Source of the DNA: Psychrobacillus lasiicapitis
GTDB taxonomy: Bacteria; Bacillota; Bacilli; Bacillales_A; Planococcaceae
Reading direction: 5' to 3'
DNA length: 64,000 bases
Assembly (NCBI RefSeq): GCF_006861795.1
Contig: NZ_VDGH01000003.1
Coordinates: 228,769-292,768, forward strand
Shown in pieces: positions 1 through 8,330 of the stretch (position 1 is its first letter; each line of letters opens with the position of its first letter). The notes under the pieces are model-generated. The model did not search any database. It was not told where the DNA came from and saw only the letters and a program-made list of their open reading frames with translations. The position numbers and the translations under genes were made by a program.

Positions 1-489
1 GGCTGAATCCTCACTAAGATTTTTCCCATCATTCCATACCTCGAGTTTCCCATATTGAATATCTTCCATAGAAAACGGTGCTTCTAGCGTGTAGAAAATC
101 TCCATTCCTGTTTCATCTAATATAATTCCATCTATCGTGAACGTCATATTATCTTTCACCTGGCTAACCCCAATTGGCTCATAATAATCATTTTCTATAA
201 TAGCTTCCAATCCTTTATCCAACTGTATTAAGTCAACAAACCTTTCCATACCTGGTATTGATGCAACCGCGTTTGCAAATGCCGGGGATACACGAATGGA
301 AGTGATAAATGTAAGTATGAGTATTGCAGCAACTGCTAGAGTCCAAATTGTTTTTTTACGCTTTCTTCTTTTACTATTAGCTTTGTAAAAACCTTGCTGA
401 ATTGCATCATTTATCTGCTGGTCAGGTATTGCTAGTTGCTCCAGTTGCTCTTTTGACTCGTTTAGCATCTTTTCTTCTTTCTCATACAT
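1..489 (-). CDS. DUF4179 anti-sigma-factor-like membrane protein (3' end outside window)
   Basis: The first 163 codons are visible. The protein begins with a charged cytoplasmic segment of about 45 residues ending in a basic stretch (SKRRKRKK), followed by one membrane helix (about residues 47-66) and then an extracytoplasmic domain starting with the AFANAVASIPGM pattern that is typical of DUF4179 proteins. Members of this family sit next to ECF sigma factors and are thought to hold them at the membrane. The ATG lies 3 bases after the sigma factor stop, with a GGGGA site just upstream, so the two are translationally linked. The C-terminal part is cut by the window edge. The family call is from motif memory; the anti-sigma role is inferred from position. 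Confidence 0.82.
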   Translation of the reverse strand, partial: MYEKEEKMLNESKEQLEQLAIPDQQINDAIQQGFYKANSKRRKRKKTIWTLAVAAILILTFITSIRVSPAFANAVASIPGMERFVDLIQLDKGLEAIIENDYYEPIGVSQVKDNMTFTIDGIILDETGMEIFYTLEAPFSMEDIQYGKLEVWNDGKNLSEDSA

Positions 490-492
490 GAT

Positions 493-1002
493 CTATGTCC
501 CCTTTTTCTCCGCTAGGAAATTTCTCAGTGACTTCAGTGCTTTATGGAGTCTTGATTTGACTGTACCTTCTGGTATTTTTTCAAGTGCGGCTATTTCTTT
601 AATTTTCGTATCCTGGTAGTATTTCAGATAAATTAGCTGTTGCTCTGCTTTCGATAGGGATGCAAGTGCTTCTTCTATTTCAAGTTTCAAATTATCCGAA
701 TGGTTTCCGATTTCCCCTAGCAATTCAACCGAAGTAATACGCTTCTTCTTTTTCAGTTGGTCTTGGCAATAATTGATCATGATTCGAATAAGCCATGTCT
801 TCATATACGCTGGCTCTTTTACTGTATGTATTTTTTGAAAAGCTCTAAATGTTACTTCCTGCATTGCTTCGATTGCTTCATGTTCATTTTTTAAAAATGC
901 AAAAGCAGTTCGGTAGAGAGCGTTTTTATGTAGCTTCATAAGTTGTAAAAATGCTTGTTCATCTCGCTTGATCGCCTTACTTGCAAGCTCCACTTCCTCC
1001 AA
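493..1002 (-). CDS. ECF RNA polymerase sigma factor (sigma-70 family)
   Basis: Region sigma-2 (about residues 15-85, with FRAFQKIHTVKEPAYMKTWL just after the -10 recognition helix) and region sigma-4 (about 115-165, ending in IPEGTVKSRLHKALKSLR, the helix-turn-helix that reads the -35) are both complete. The frame is open to an ATG at 1018-1020, but that ATG has no Shine-Dalgarno and lies only a few bases after the predicted transcription start. A TTG at 1000-1002 has GGGGT 7 bases upstream and gives the usual short N-terminus (EEVELASKAIKRDEQAF), so I prefer it; the ATG version is 6 residues longer. It forms an operon with the DUF4179 protein and probably activates its own promoter. Confidence 0.88.
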   Translation of the reverse strand: MEEVELASKAIKRDEQAFLQLMKLHKNALYRTAFAFLKNEHEAIEAMQEVTFRAFQKIHTVKEPAYMKTWLIRIMINYCQDQLKKKKRITSVELLGEIGNHSDNLKLEIEEALASLSKAEQQLIYLKYYQDTKIKEIAALEKIPEGTVKSRLHKALKSLRNFLAEKKGT

Positions 1003-1033
1003 CCCATCACCCCATTTCATTTGTTGCTATTTA

Positions 1034-1061
1034 TTAGACATCTGAGTCAGGAAAAAGTTCA
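1034..1061 (-). promoter_or_regulatory. Probable ECF-type autoregulatory promoter
   Basis: On the minus strand GAAC (-35, 1057-1060), within TGAACTTTTT, is followed after 17 bases by GTCTAA (-10, 1034-1039). This GAAC-N17-GTC layout is what Bacillus ECF factors recognise, and its place directly before the sigma gene suggests self-activation. No comparable sigma-A promoter was seen there. Confidence 0.6.
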
Positions 1062-1078
1062 TTAAATTTAAAATAAAA

Positions 1079-1111
1079 AAAGGATATCTCCAACTGAATG
1101 GGATATCCTTT
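1079..1111 (-). terminator. Intrinsic terminator of the FMN reductase gene
   Basis: A perfect 10-bp stem (AAAGGATATC / GATATCCTTT) is followed on the minus strand by an unbroken T run. It lies between the reductase stop and the ECF promoter and insulates the two units. Confidence 0.85.
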
Positions 1112-1118
1112 GACTTAA

Positions 1119-1682
1119 CTAATGCGTATCAATTGGCTCTTTGCAAAGGCCTTTGCTCATTTCCGCATACTGGACGAATACACGAGCTAATTCACGGAGA
1201 CGATTATGCACATCTTCGTCCACGATTATATTATTCTCGTCGAAATGGCTAGTCTGTGTATAGACATAATTTGGTGTCACCAAACATCTAAAATAGTCCA
1301 AAATAGGTTTTAGCTGGTTTTCAATGACTAAATGGTGCTGATATGTCCCACCGTTCGCAACAATAGATACCGGTTTATATCGCATCGTTTTCGGATGTAA
1401 AAAATCAAAAGCGTTTTTTAGAACACCTGGAATGGATCCTTGGAAAATCGGCGTTGCAATGATATACCCATCTGCTTGCTCGAACTTACTGACAAGTAGC
1501 TGCATATCGTCATTGTACTGATCCATTGGTCTGCCATCTACAAACTGATGCTCATAATTGGCAAATCGAATAATTTCTAATGTATGCTCTGTGCTAATTT
1601 CCTCTATATAATCTTTCACTTTTTCAAGAATGACACTTGTTTTCGTGCCGATAATTGTTCCGTCTACGAGTAGAATTTTCAT
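1119..1682 (-). CDS. NADPH-dependent FMN reductase / NAD(P)H oxidoreductase
   Basis: A flavodoxin-like fold of 187 residues, the usual size for the SsuE/azoreductase-like FMN reductase family. The N-terminus MKILLVDGTIIGTKTS forms the first strand and phosphate-binding loop, and the ATPIFQGSIPGVLKNAFDFL segment (about residues 76-95) is the flavin-binding P-G-LKNAFD motif of the family. The protein should reduce FMN or quinone-like substrates with NADPH in the cytosol. An AAGGAGG site precedes the ATG. It is monocistronic, ending in its own terminator. The substrate cannot be told from sequence. Confidence 0.85.
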   Translation of the reverse strand: MKILLVDGTIIGTKTSVILEKVKDYIEEISTEHTLEIIRFANYEHQFVDGRPMDQYNDDMQLLVSKFEQADGYIIATPIFQGSIPGVLKNAFDFLHPKTMRYKPVSIVANGGTYQHHLVIENQLKPILDYFRCLVTPNYVYTQTSHFDENNIIVDEDVHNRLRELARVFVQYAEMSKGLCKEPIDTH

Positions 1683-1766
1683 CGTTGTAGAACCTCCTTT
1701 ACCCGTACTTTATTGTATCAAAGAAGGAGCTCTCTTGTGAGAAAATTGGCATGGTTCTAAAAAAGT

Positions 1767-3602
1767 TCATTCTTTCGACTGAGAAATCTTATCGTTGATT
1801 TTATCTTGTAATTTCGTCGGAGGAGTTAAACTTACAACTAAATCACCTGGGTTTGCTTGCAATTCACTCTTCGTCGTATAAAATTTTAAAGACCCATCCG
1901 CTCGAATAACATAAAGCAACACTACTTCTTCTTCTCTTCCATTTATATATTGCTCATAATTATATTGTTCTGTAATATTTGTTTTCCGAATCACATGCCC
2001 TCTTAAGACGCGCTCAGTCAATTCATAGATATTCGCTGTTGAATCGAAAAGTGTTTTCCCCCCTAAGGAAGGATGATAATCATCTTCTTTTGTTTGACTG
2101 GCAGCTGTTTGGTAGAGGTGATCTCGTCCTAATTCAATTACAAAGTTTGAACAGATTAATGCATTATATGCATCTACCTCCGTTGCGGCAATCATTTTTG
2201 GGAACGGAGTTAAGTCTAATGAATACTCCGTCTGCTCGGATAAGATGTCTCCCGAATAAATAGGGACCCCTAGTTTCCGGGCATATCGCAGCTGTTCCCA
2301 AGAGTCATCCACAACAAGCACATCCATCTGTTCATCCAACAATGATTTCGCCAATTCCGCAGTGAATGCATTGCCCCCTACTATAAGTACCCCTGGCTTC
2401 TCAGTTGCAGAAAGCTTCAGTTTCTTTGCTACCCAACCAATAGAGAATCCATGAAAGATTACCGTCGCGAACACCAACGCAAATGTTAATGCAGTTAACA
2501 TTTCCGCATCCTTATATCCACTTTCTTGAAGAATCGATGCAAAATAGCCGGAAACCGTCAATGCTACTATACCTCTAGGGGCAATCCATGAAATTAACAA
2601 TTTTTCGTTATTCATCAAATCGGTTCCGATAGTGGATAACCAAATAGATAACGGTCGAACAACAAATAACATAGCCAGCACAAATAAAATAATATGCGGA
2701 TTGAAAATATCCACTAGCGTAGTTGGATTTAAAGATGCGGTTAACATGATGAATATACTGGAAACTAAAAGGATAGAAATATTCTCTTTAAAATGTCTCA
2801 TATCATTGATGGAGGCAATATGCATATTGGCCATCGTTAATCCCATTGCAGTTACTGCGAGCAAACCAGTTTCATGCATTACTACATCGGAAAACACGAA
2901 AACCATTAGTACTATTGCAAAAACAACTGGAGCCTTTAAATATTCCGGAATCTGTCCTTTTTCAAACATTTTCCCAATTATCCAGCCAAATAACCAGCCT
3001 AAAAATGCAGCGAAAATGGAACCTGCAAAGAATAACAGGAAGGACGTAAGTGTCACGTTCCCATTAATAAATTTAATAAATTCAAATGCGAATACGGCAA
3101 GCAATGCTCCAAATGGATCAACTACTATTCCTTCCCATTTCAATATTGCTGCAGGACGAGGCTTTAACTTCGCTTGCCTTAGTAACGGCAAAATAACCGT
3201 TGGACCAGTAACAATAAACAGTCCACCAATAACAAAAGATACGGCTACCGATAAACCTGCAATATAATGTGCAGCTAAAGAACCTGCAATCCAAGCGATA
3301 AAAGCACCTAATGTCACAATTCGAGTGAGTGGCTTATTAAAGCTACGGACTTCTCGGAAATCTAAGCTTAAACTTCCTTCAAACAATATGATAGCCACTG
3401 CAAGTGAAATGAGCGGACTAAATATTTCTCCTAAACTTTCCTGAGGGTTAACAAAACCGAAAATCGGACCCACGAGTAAACCAGCGATGGACATTACAAC
3501 AATGGCAGGCATTCGTAAGCGCCATGCTAACCACTGAGAAAATATCCCTAACAGTACTATAAACATCAAAACAAAGATCATTGACTCAAAAATAATGTTC
3601 AC
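1767..3602 (-). CDS. CPA1-type Na+/H+ antiporter with C-terminal RCK/TrkA-like domain
   Basis: The first ~390 residues form about 12 membrane segments of the NhaP/CPA1 cation:proton antiporter family, with GPTVILPLLRQAKLKPR and an EGIVVDPFGA motif carrying the conserved acidic ion-binding residue. Residues ~400-520 form a cytosolic Rossmann domain starting GVLIVGGNAFTAELAKSLL, like TrkA-N/RCK, followed by a TrkA-C-like end. Such tails gate transport in response to nucleotides or ions. The reading frame starts at a GTG one base after the stop of the upstream SDR gene; Shine-Dalgarno is weak and an in-frame ATG 7 codons downstream is an alternative. Likely co-transcribed with the SDR gene. Ion preference (Na+ or K+) cannot be told. 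Confidence 0.87.
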   Translation of the reverse strand: MNIIFESMIFVLMFIVLLGIFSQWLAWRLRMPAIVVMSIAGLLVGPIFGFVNPQESLGEIFSPLISLAVAIILFEGSLSLDFREVRSFNKPLTRIVTLGAFIAWIAGSLAAHYIAGLSVAVSFVIGGLFIVTGPTVILPLLRQAKLKPRPAAILKWEGIVVDPFGALLAVFAFEFIKFINGNVTLTSFLLFFAGSIFAAFLGWLFGWIIGKMFEKGQIPEYLKAPVVFAIVLMVFVFSDVVMHETGLLAVTAMGLTMANMHIASINDMRHFKENISILLVSSIFIMLTASLNPTTLVDIFNPHIILFVLAMLFVVRPLSIWLSTIGTDLMNNEKLLISWIAPRGIVALTVSGYFASILQESGYKDAEMLTALTFALVFATVIFHGFSIGWVAKKLKLSATEKPGVLIVGGNAFTAELAKSLLDEQMDVLVVDDSWEQLRYARKLGVPIYSGDILSEQTEYSLDLTPFPKMIAATEVDAYNALICSNFVIELGRDHLYQTAASQTKEDDYHPSLGGKTLFDSTANIYELTERVLRGHVIRKTNITEQYNYEQYINGREEEVVLLYVIRADGSLKFYTTKSELQANPGDLVVSLTPPTKLQDKINDKISQSKE

Positions 3603-3603
3603 C

Positions 3604-4362
3604 TCAATCTTTCGGTTTATTTTCTTCTACAAAGATATCCTTTCGCTTACTCCAGTCAAATAACTCTTCCCTGGCAACCGGTATTTCTTCTTCAACTTCC
3701 CACGGTTTAGCACCGAGGATATCTATCGCTTTATATAGTTGAACATTATTTTTATGGTTATGTACAGCAAAATGATACATAGCAAATGCTAATTGCTTCC
3801 CTTCAATTGCCCGCAAGCCTTTAAATGGACCGACTAATATGGGATTGATTAATTGAAAAATTCCTTCTGCTAACCGCTCCCCTAATCGAAATTCTGTCCG
3901 TCCGCCCGTCAATAACGAAGGACGGAAAATAGAAAGATGCGGTAGCTTTAAGTCAATCAGTTCTTGCTCCATTCTTCCTTTTGTACGGCTATAGAAAAAA
4001 GGAGATTTGCTACTAGAACCAGCTGCAGAAATAACATGAAAGTTGGGAATACCACGCTTTTTAGCTAAAGAAGCAATTCTAAGTGGGTATTCTAAATCTA
4101 CTTTTTCGAAGTTTTCTCTTGTTTTCGCTTTTTTCATTGTGGTCCCTAAACAGCAAAATAAATCATCTGCAATTTCCAAATCTCTTTCTTCTAGTGTATC
4201 GAATTCTCGAATCTTCACATCTAATTTTGCATGTGTGTATGTAATATTTCTTCTAGCAATGATCGTCACTGCAACATATTCTTCACTTTCGCATAACTGT
4301 TTGACTAAGTGTTGCCCGGTAAAGCCCGTTGCCCCAACTACGATGGCCGTTCTTTTTGCCAC
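3604..4362 (-). CDS. NAD(P)-binding atypical SDR protein (HTATIP2/epimerase-like)
   Basis: A Rossmann protein with the glycine-rich motif VVGATGFTGQHLVKQL at the N-terminus and conserved DLFCCLGTTMKKA and HVISAAGSSSKSPFFYSRTKGRMEQEL segments, the last holding the family's Y-x-x-x-K pair. This matches small bacterial NAD(P)H-binding oxidoreductases related to HTATIP2; the substrate is unknown. The frame opens at an ATG at 4378-4380, but the bases coding for the first residues there are themselves an ideal AGGAGG site 7 bases before a GTG at 4360-4362. I therefore start at the GTG, giving 252 residues. The antiporter gene follows after one base. Confidence 0.83.
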   Translation of the reverse strand: MAKRTAIVVGATGFTGQHLVKQLCESEEYVAVTIIARRNITYTHAKLDVKIREFDTLEERDLEIADDLFCCLGTTMKKAKTRENFEKVDLEYPLRIASLAKKRGIPNFHVISAAGSSSKSPFFYSRTKGRMEQELIDLKLPHLSIFRPSLLTGGRTEFRLGERLAEGIFQLINPILVGPFKGLRAIEGKQLAFAMYHFAVHNHKNNVQLYKAIDILGAKPWEVEEEIPVAREELFDWSKRKDIFVEENKPKD

Positions 4363-4388
4363 CTCAATCCCTCCTCGCATTTCTAGTT

Positions 4389-4511
4389 GTCTAGCTCCAG
4401 CGCCTTGCCCCTCAGGGTCAAATAACCTTCCACAACGAAGTTATAGTGCAACTTCTTTTGTAAAAGAACATTTGCCTGTCGGGGCAGTGTGACAGGCGCT
4501 TTCGCATTTCA
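4389..4511. repeat. Small structured intergenic repeat (nested palindrome)
   Basis: Nested complementary arms: AGCGCCT (4399-4405) with AGGCGCT (4494-4500), TGCCCC (4406-4411) with GGGGCA (4481-4486), and GAAGTT (4437-4442) with AACTTC (4450-4455). The CTAGCTCCAGCGCC...GGCGCTTTCGC layout matches, from memory, small palindromic repeats common between Bacillaceae genes. It lies between the divergent SDR and 4579 genes and would fold in the leader of either transcript. It is unrelated to the larger repeats of this window. Confidence 0.6.
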
Positions 4512-4578
4512 GTTTGTCATATACACCTGTCCTTTTCCATACAATATTAAGAATATGCACAGGAAAGGAAGATGAATA

Positions 4579-5583
4579 ATGAAACTAGCTTATCTATTAA
4601 ATACATTACCACACCGGGGTTTATACCCTGCTGACCGTGCGAATGCGCTGTTACCTGCTTTGAATACATCCGATTATAAAGTTTTTGTGCCCAGCACTAA
4701 TACAAGCCTTCTAAACTATTTAGAAAAAAAACATATTAAAACATGTGCTTTTAATAATAATGCACATTTACTAGAAGAAATGAACTCTTTTAACCCCAAT
4801 TGTATAATCCATGATAGCGGAAATTCTGAAAAGGATTTAATTCGCCGTTTAAAAGCTTTGAACTGTCCTCTAATTCATTTTGACGATCACGGGGATGGCG
4901 GTGCTCTAGCTGATCTTGTTTTCCAAGCATTATATGAAAATCCAAAGGATCTTTCCAAAGAGCATTTTGTTTATGGGCTAACTGGATATATCCCATCACA
5001 AGCAATTGTTCCTAAAAATAATAATACGACCCAAAATCCACCTCATATTGTTGTCGCGTTTCCACATGAGGATCCAGAAAACTTAACATATCGAACACTA
5101 CGACATCTTGTGCAACTTCATATTCCTTTGCAGATTAGTGTTTTAGTAGATGAACACTACAAGCATGATATTCTGGATCTTAAACGGTTTGCACTCACTC
5201 GCAAATCGATTAAGGTTATCCAGACAACCACCCCGGATGCTTTTATTACTACTAGTGATATCGTCATAACTTCCGGTTCTTACATGCCTTTCTTAGTAGC
5301 ACAATTCCAAATTCCAAGTATTATCCTTTGTGCACACGAAGAGGAAGTCAATTACGCCTTTCCACAGGAAGGTCATGGCTTCGCAAATTTAGGACTAGGT
5401 CGGAAAATAAAACAATCGTACTTACAAAATGCCGTTATGGAAATTATACTGCATGATAATCGAAGAAAAGCTTATATCCACAAACAAAAAAACTTTGATT
5501 TTACACCTAATTTAGTAGAAGTAGTAGAACTGATTGAACAAACGATTGCAAATAAAAAAGCTGAGGAAGAAATCGCACGTTAA
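4579..5583 (+). CDS. Uncharacterised 334-residue protein, possible GT-B/PseG-like fold
   Basis: I do not recognise this protein with certainty. There is no signal peptide or membrane helix. The N-terminal half alternates short strands and helices (LAYLLNTLPHRGLY, KVFVPSTNTSLLNYLEKK, CIIHDSGNSEKDLIRRL). The C-terminal half carries SDIVITSGSYMPFLVAQFQI followed by PSIILCAHEEEVNYA and a glycine-rich GHGFANLGLG. That order (alarm strand, nucleotide-binding loop, helix) resembles the C-terminal domain of GT-B enzymes and PseG/SpsG nucleotide-sugar hydrolases. It starts at an ATG 7 bases after AGGAAG. It stands alone, divergent from the SDR gene, with no sugar-pathway neighbours, so the enzymatic role is only a suggestion. 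Confidence 0.6.
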   Translation: MKLAYLLNTLPHRGLYPADRANALLPALNTSDYKVFVPSTNTSLLNYLEKKHIKTCAFNNNAHLLEEMNSFNPNCIIHDSGNSEKDLIRRLKALNCPLIHFDDHGDGGALADLVFQALYENPKDLSKEHFVYGLTGYIPSQAIVPKNNNTTQNPPHIVVAFPHEDPENLTYRTLRHLVQLHIPLQISVLVDEHYKHDILDLKRFALTRKSIKVIQTTTPDAFITTSDIVITSGSYMPFLVAQFQIPSIILCAHEEEVNYAFPQEGHGFANLGLGRKIKQSYLQNAVMEIILHDNRRKAYIHKQKNFDFTPNLVEVVELIEQTIANKKAEEEIAR

Positions 5584-5594
5584 ACCCATTTTTA

Positions 5595-5603
5595 TGCTAC
5601 AAT
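5595..5603 (+). promoter_or_regulatory. Possible extended -10 promoter (TGCTACAAT)
   Basis: TGCTACAAT fits the extended -10 element of sigma-A promoters and lies 28 bases before the ATG of the 60-residue gene. No good -35 is present, which is tolerated with an extended -10. Confidence 0.35.
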
Positions 5604-5630
5604 AGGGCAAAAAGCTGAAGGTGATTATTC

Positions 5631-5813
5631 ATGACAAAAGATCAACTACAAGCGGAAATTGCTGAGTTAAAAATGGATTACATCCGATTACAAGGTGACA
5701 TGGAAAAACTAGAGTCGAATGGCCACCCCACTCAAGTAGAAAACGCCGAACGTAGATTAGCCAAAATGGAAGAAGACCTTGCAGAACTAAACAAACAGCT
5801 CGCGGCACTTTAG
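5631..5813 (+). CDS. Small coiled-coil protein, SE1832-family-like
   Basis: A 60-residue, highly charged, almost entirely helical protein with heptad spacing of hydrophobics (LQAEIAELKMDYIRLQGDME, LAKMEEDLAELNKQLAAL). The AELKMDYIRLQGDMEKLES core matches, from memory, the SE1832 family of short Firmicute proteins of unknown function. A GAAGGTGATT site precedes the ATG. Only 33 bases separate it from the ABC-F gene, so the two are probably one transcript; any link to translation is not shown. Confidence 0.65.
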   Translation: MTKDQLQAEIAELKMDYIRLQGDMEKLESNGHPTQVENAERRLAKMEEDLAELNKQLAAL

Positions 5814-5846
5814 TCCGTTGAGCTTTCTTTTTGGAGGAAATAATAT

Positions 5847-7415
5847 ATGAGCTTATTAAATGTAGAAAATTTGGGACATACATTCGGAGATCGTACGCTT
5901 TTTAAAGAAGTTTCGTTTCGCTTGGTGGAAGGTGAACATGTTGGACTTGTTGGGGCAAACGGTGTTGGAAAATCGACATTAATGAATATTTTAACCGGGG
6001 AAATCATTTACGATGAAGGTCGTGTGGAATGGCTTCCTGGTACACATTACGGCTATTTAGATCAGCATACTCGTCTGCAACCAGGACGCTCGATGTTCGA
6101 TACATTACGTGATGCATTCTTACCTCTTTATAAGAAAGAGGAAGAATTGAATGAAATCATTGCTAAAATGGCGGATGCAACGCCAGAAGAATTAGAAGTA
6201 TTATTAGAAAAAATGGCCGAAATACAAGATGTATTAGATGCCGGTGATTTTTATTCATTAGATATGAAAGTAGAAGAAGTTGCACGCGGGCTTGGACTAG
6301 ATGCTATTGGTTTAGACCGCCCGGTTGAAGCACTTTCTGGTGGTCAGCGTACGAAAGTACTATTGGCAAAACTATTATTAGAAAAGCCGAAAGTACTTTT
6401 ATTGGATGAGCCTACCAACTATTTAGACGAAGAGCATGTAAATTGGTTATCCAATTATTTGAAGAACTATCCATATGCATTTTTACTAATCTCACATGAT
6501 ACAGAATTTATGAATGGCATTGTAGATGTTATTTTCCACTTAGAATTCTCTAAGCTTACACGCTACACAGCTTCTTATGAGAAGTTTTTAGAGCTTGCTG
6601 AGTTGAATAAACGGCAGCATATCGATGCTTATGAAAAGCAGCAGGAATTCATTAAAAAACAAGAAGATTTTATCGCCAAGAACAAAGCGCGATACTCTAC
6701 AACTGGTCGTGCAAAATCCCGTCAAAAACAATTGGACCGCATCGAACGCATTGATCGTCCAGAAACTGCTGCTAAACCAGAATTCGGTTTTAAAGAATCA
6801 CGTAGCTCTGGACGTTACGTAGTCGAAGCAGAGCATTTACAAATTGGTTATGATAATCCACTGCTCCCACCACTTACATTTACCATTGAGCGTGGAGAAA
6901 AAATTGCACTTGTTGGCATGAATGGTATCGGTAAATCGACCTTACTTAAAACAATTTTAGGTAAGATTCCTGCACTAGGCGGAAAAGTAATCCGCGGGGA
7001 TTTCTTATACCCTTCTTACTTCGAGCAAGAAGTAAAAGCTGGTAATATTACACCAATTGAATCCATTTGGGAAACTTATCCTAGTATGGAACAAAACCAA
7101 GTTCGTGCCGCTCTAGCTCGCACTGGCTTGAAAAGTGAGCATATCTCTCGCCCACTTTCTTCATTAAGCGGTGGTGAACAAGCGAAAGTGCGTTTATGTA
7201 AGCTTATGATGGAAGAAAGTAACTGGTTAATATTCGATGAGCCGACGAACCATTTAGACATTCATGCAAAAGAAGAATTGAAACGTGCGATGAAAGAATT
7301 TAAAGGCACAATCGTCCTCGTCAGCCATGAACCTGAGTTTTATGAAGGATTAGTAACGAAAGTATGGAACGTGGAAGAATGGTTCTCTACTGGTAAAGAG
7401 GTTGTAGAAGAATAG
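5847..7415 (+). CDS. ABC-F family ATPase (YfmM-like)
   Basis: Two ABC ATPase domains in one 522-residue soluble chain without membrane segments, the layout of ABC-F proteins that act on the ribosome. Domain 1 has Walker A GANGVGKST, signature LSGGQ and LLLDEPTNYLD; domain 2 has GMNGIGKST, signature LSGGE and LIFDEPTNHLD. Both catalytic glutamates are present. The linker between them (about residues 240-310) is long, basic and helical (KKQEDFIAKNKARYSTTGRA), as expected for the P-site interaction motif. The N-terminus (NLGHTFGDRTLFKEVSFR) is closest, from memory, to B. subtilis YfmM. The linker is not obviously of a resistance subgroup. A GGAGG site precedes the ATG and a strong terminator follows. 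Confidence 0.9.
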   Translation: MSLLNVENLGHTFGDRTLFKEVSFRLVEGEHVGLVGANGVGKSTLMNILTGEIIYDEGRVEWLPGTHYGYLDQHTRLQPGRSMFDTLRDAFLPLYKKEEELNEIIAKMADATPEELEVLLEKMAEIQDVLDAGDFYSLDMKVEEVARGLGLDAIGLDRPVEALSGGQRTKVLLAKLLLEKPKVLLLDEPTNYLDEEHVNWLSNYLKNYPYAFLLISHDTEFMNGIVDVIFHLEFSKLTRYTASYEKFLELAELNKRQHIDAYEKQQEFIKKQEDFIAKNKARYSTTGRAKSRQKQLDRIERIDRPETAAKPEFGFKESRSSGRYVVEAEHLQIGYDNPLLPPLTFTIERGEKIALVGMNGIGKSTLLKTILGKIPALGGKVIRGDFLYPSYFEQEVKAGNITPIESIWETYPSMEQNQVRAALARTGLKSEHISRPLSSLSGGEQAKVRLCKLMMEESNWLIFDEPTNHLDIHAKEELKRAMKEFKGTIVLVSHEPEFYEGLVTKVWNVEEWFSTGKEVVEE

Positions 7416-7425
7416 TATTTTGGTG

Positions 7426-7456
7426 ATCCCAAGCATTTGGTGCTTGGGATTTTTTA
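7426..7456 (+). terminator. Intrinsic terminator after the ABC-F gene
   Basis: Ten-base stem ATCCCAAGCA / TGCTTGGGAT with a 5-base loop, followed by TTTTT. Confidence 0.9.
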
Positions 7457-7558
7457 GTTGTTTATGATGCTGGAAGATAGCACTCTGTAATATGCGAGTT
7501 ATGGAGGGGATTGCTCGGGTAGCGATACTCTTTGCTCGTCCCCGCCCCTTCCCCAAAA

Positions 7559-7598
7559 CAAAAAAGCCTCCCCCTGTCACTTTCGAACAGGGGGAGGC
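7559..7598 (-). terminator. Intrinsic terminator of the second ECF sigma gene
   Basis: Twelve-base GC-rich stem (GCCTCCCCCTGT / ACAGGGGGAGGC) read on the minus strand and followed there by TTTTTT, 9 bases after the sigma stop codon. Confidence 0.88.
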
Positions 7599-7607
7599 TC
7601 TTTCACA

Positions 7608-8156
7608 TTACACTAAAACTAATGAGTCTTTTGCAACTTCATCACTCATAATAAGCTCTTTTAGACGTTGCTTCGCTCTAAATAATCGGGATTTTACTGT
7701 ACCGATGGAAACTTTCATCACTTCTGCAATTTCTATTAGTGAAAATTGATGTACATAGAAATACATTACTGTTTTTTGGTAGATGCCATCTAATTCGGCT
7801 ACTTTGGAACGAATAATTTCACCTACATCTTCTTTCTCTAATTGCTCTTCTACAGATAAGACATCTGCAGCAATTAAATCCAATAAGGATATATCTAGTT
7901 GCTCTGGTTGATTGGCAACGTATTTGCTGCGTCTTACTTGTTTACGGTATCTATCGCGAAATGTATTCATACAAATAGTCGTTAACCAAGCTTTAACATG
8001 GTCCACTTCTTTCATATACGATTCATATCGTACAACTTTCATCCACACTTCTTGCATTAAATCTTCAGCATCTATTTGATTTTTAGTTAGTTTCAAGCAT
8101 AAGTAATATATGTATCGGTTATATTCTTCGTAAATATTTTCAATTTGAACTTGCAT
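7608..8156 (-). CDS. ECF RNA polymerase sigma factor without adjacent anti-sigma gene
   Basis: Complete 182-residue ECF factor: sigma-2 (about residues 8-75, YNRYIYYLCLKLTKNQIDAE then DLMQEVWMKVVRY, and WLTTICMNTFRDRYRK) and sigma-4 (about 115-170, with SLIEIAEVMKVSIGTVKSRL as the -35 recognition helix). A CGGAGG site precedes the ATG. Unlike the factor at 493-1002 it has no neighbouring anti-sigma gene: a terminator lies 9 bases downstream, and the next gene beyond is the ABC-F gene on the other strand. The upstream side is a repeat element. It must be controlled by a partner elsewhere, by transcription, or by its own C-terminal tail. Sequence gives no hint of its regulon. Confidence 0.88.
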   Translation of the reverse strand: MQVQIENIYEEYNRYIYYLCLKLTKNQIDAEDLMQEVWMKVVRYESYMKEVDHVKAWLTTICMNTFRDRYRKQVRRSKYVANQPEQLDISLLDLIAADVLSVEEQLEKEDVGEIIRSKVAELDGIYQKTVMYFYVHQFSLIEIAEVMKVSIGTVKSRLFRAKQRLKELIMSDEVAKDSLVLV

Positions 8157-8330
8157 TGTTTATTCCTCCGCTCGGCTTTTCTTTATAACTCTATAATGCC
8201 AAATCCGAACCTTACCCTCTATCGTATTCTCTTTCAATATAATTACAATCGTGTAAGTTAGAAAATTATAAGCGCCTATTCTGTCTCGATATGGGAAATG
8301 AAAATGAGTAATAAAATTGGCATGTCGCGC

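Noticed and set aside
2632..3267. Plus-strand 211-codon frame opposite the antiporter gene
   Set aside because: Shadow of a membrane-protein gene; no ribosome site and no recognisable domain.
4514..4545. TTGTCA and TACAAT as promoter for the gene at 4579
   Set aside because: The spacer is 20 bases, too long for a sigma-A promoter.
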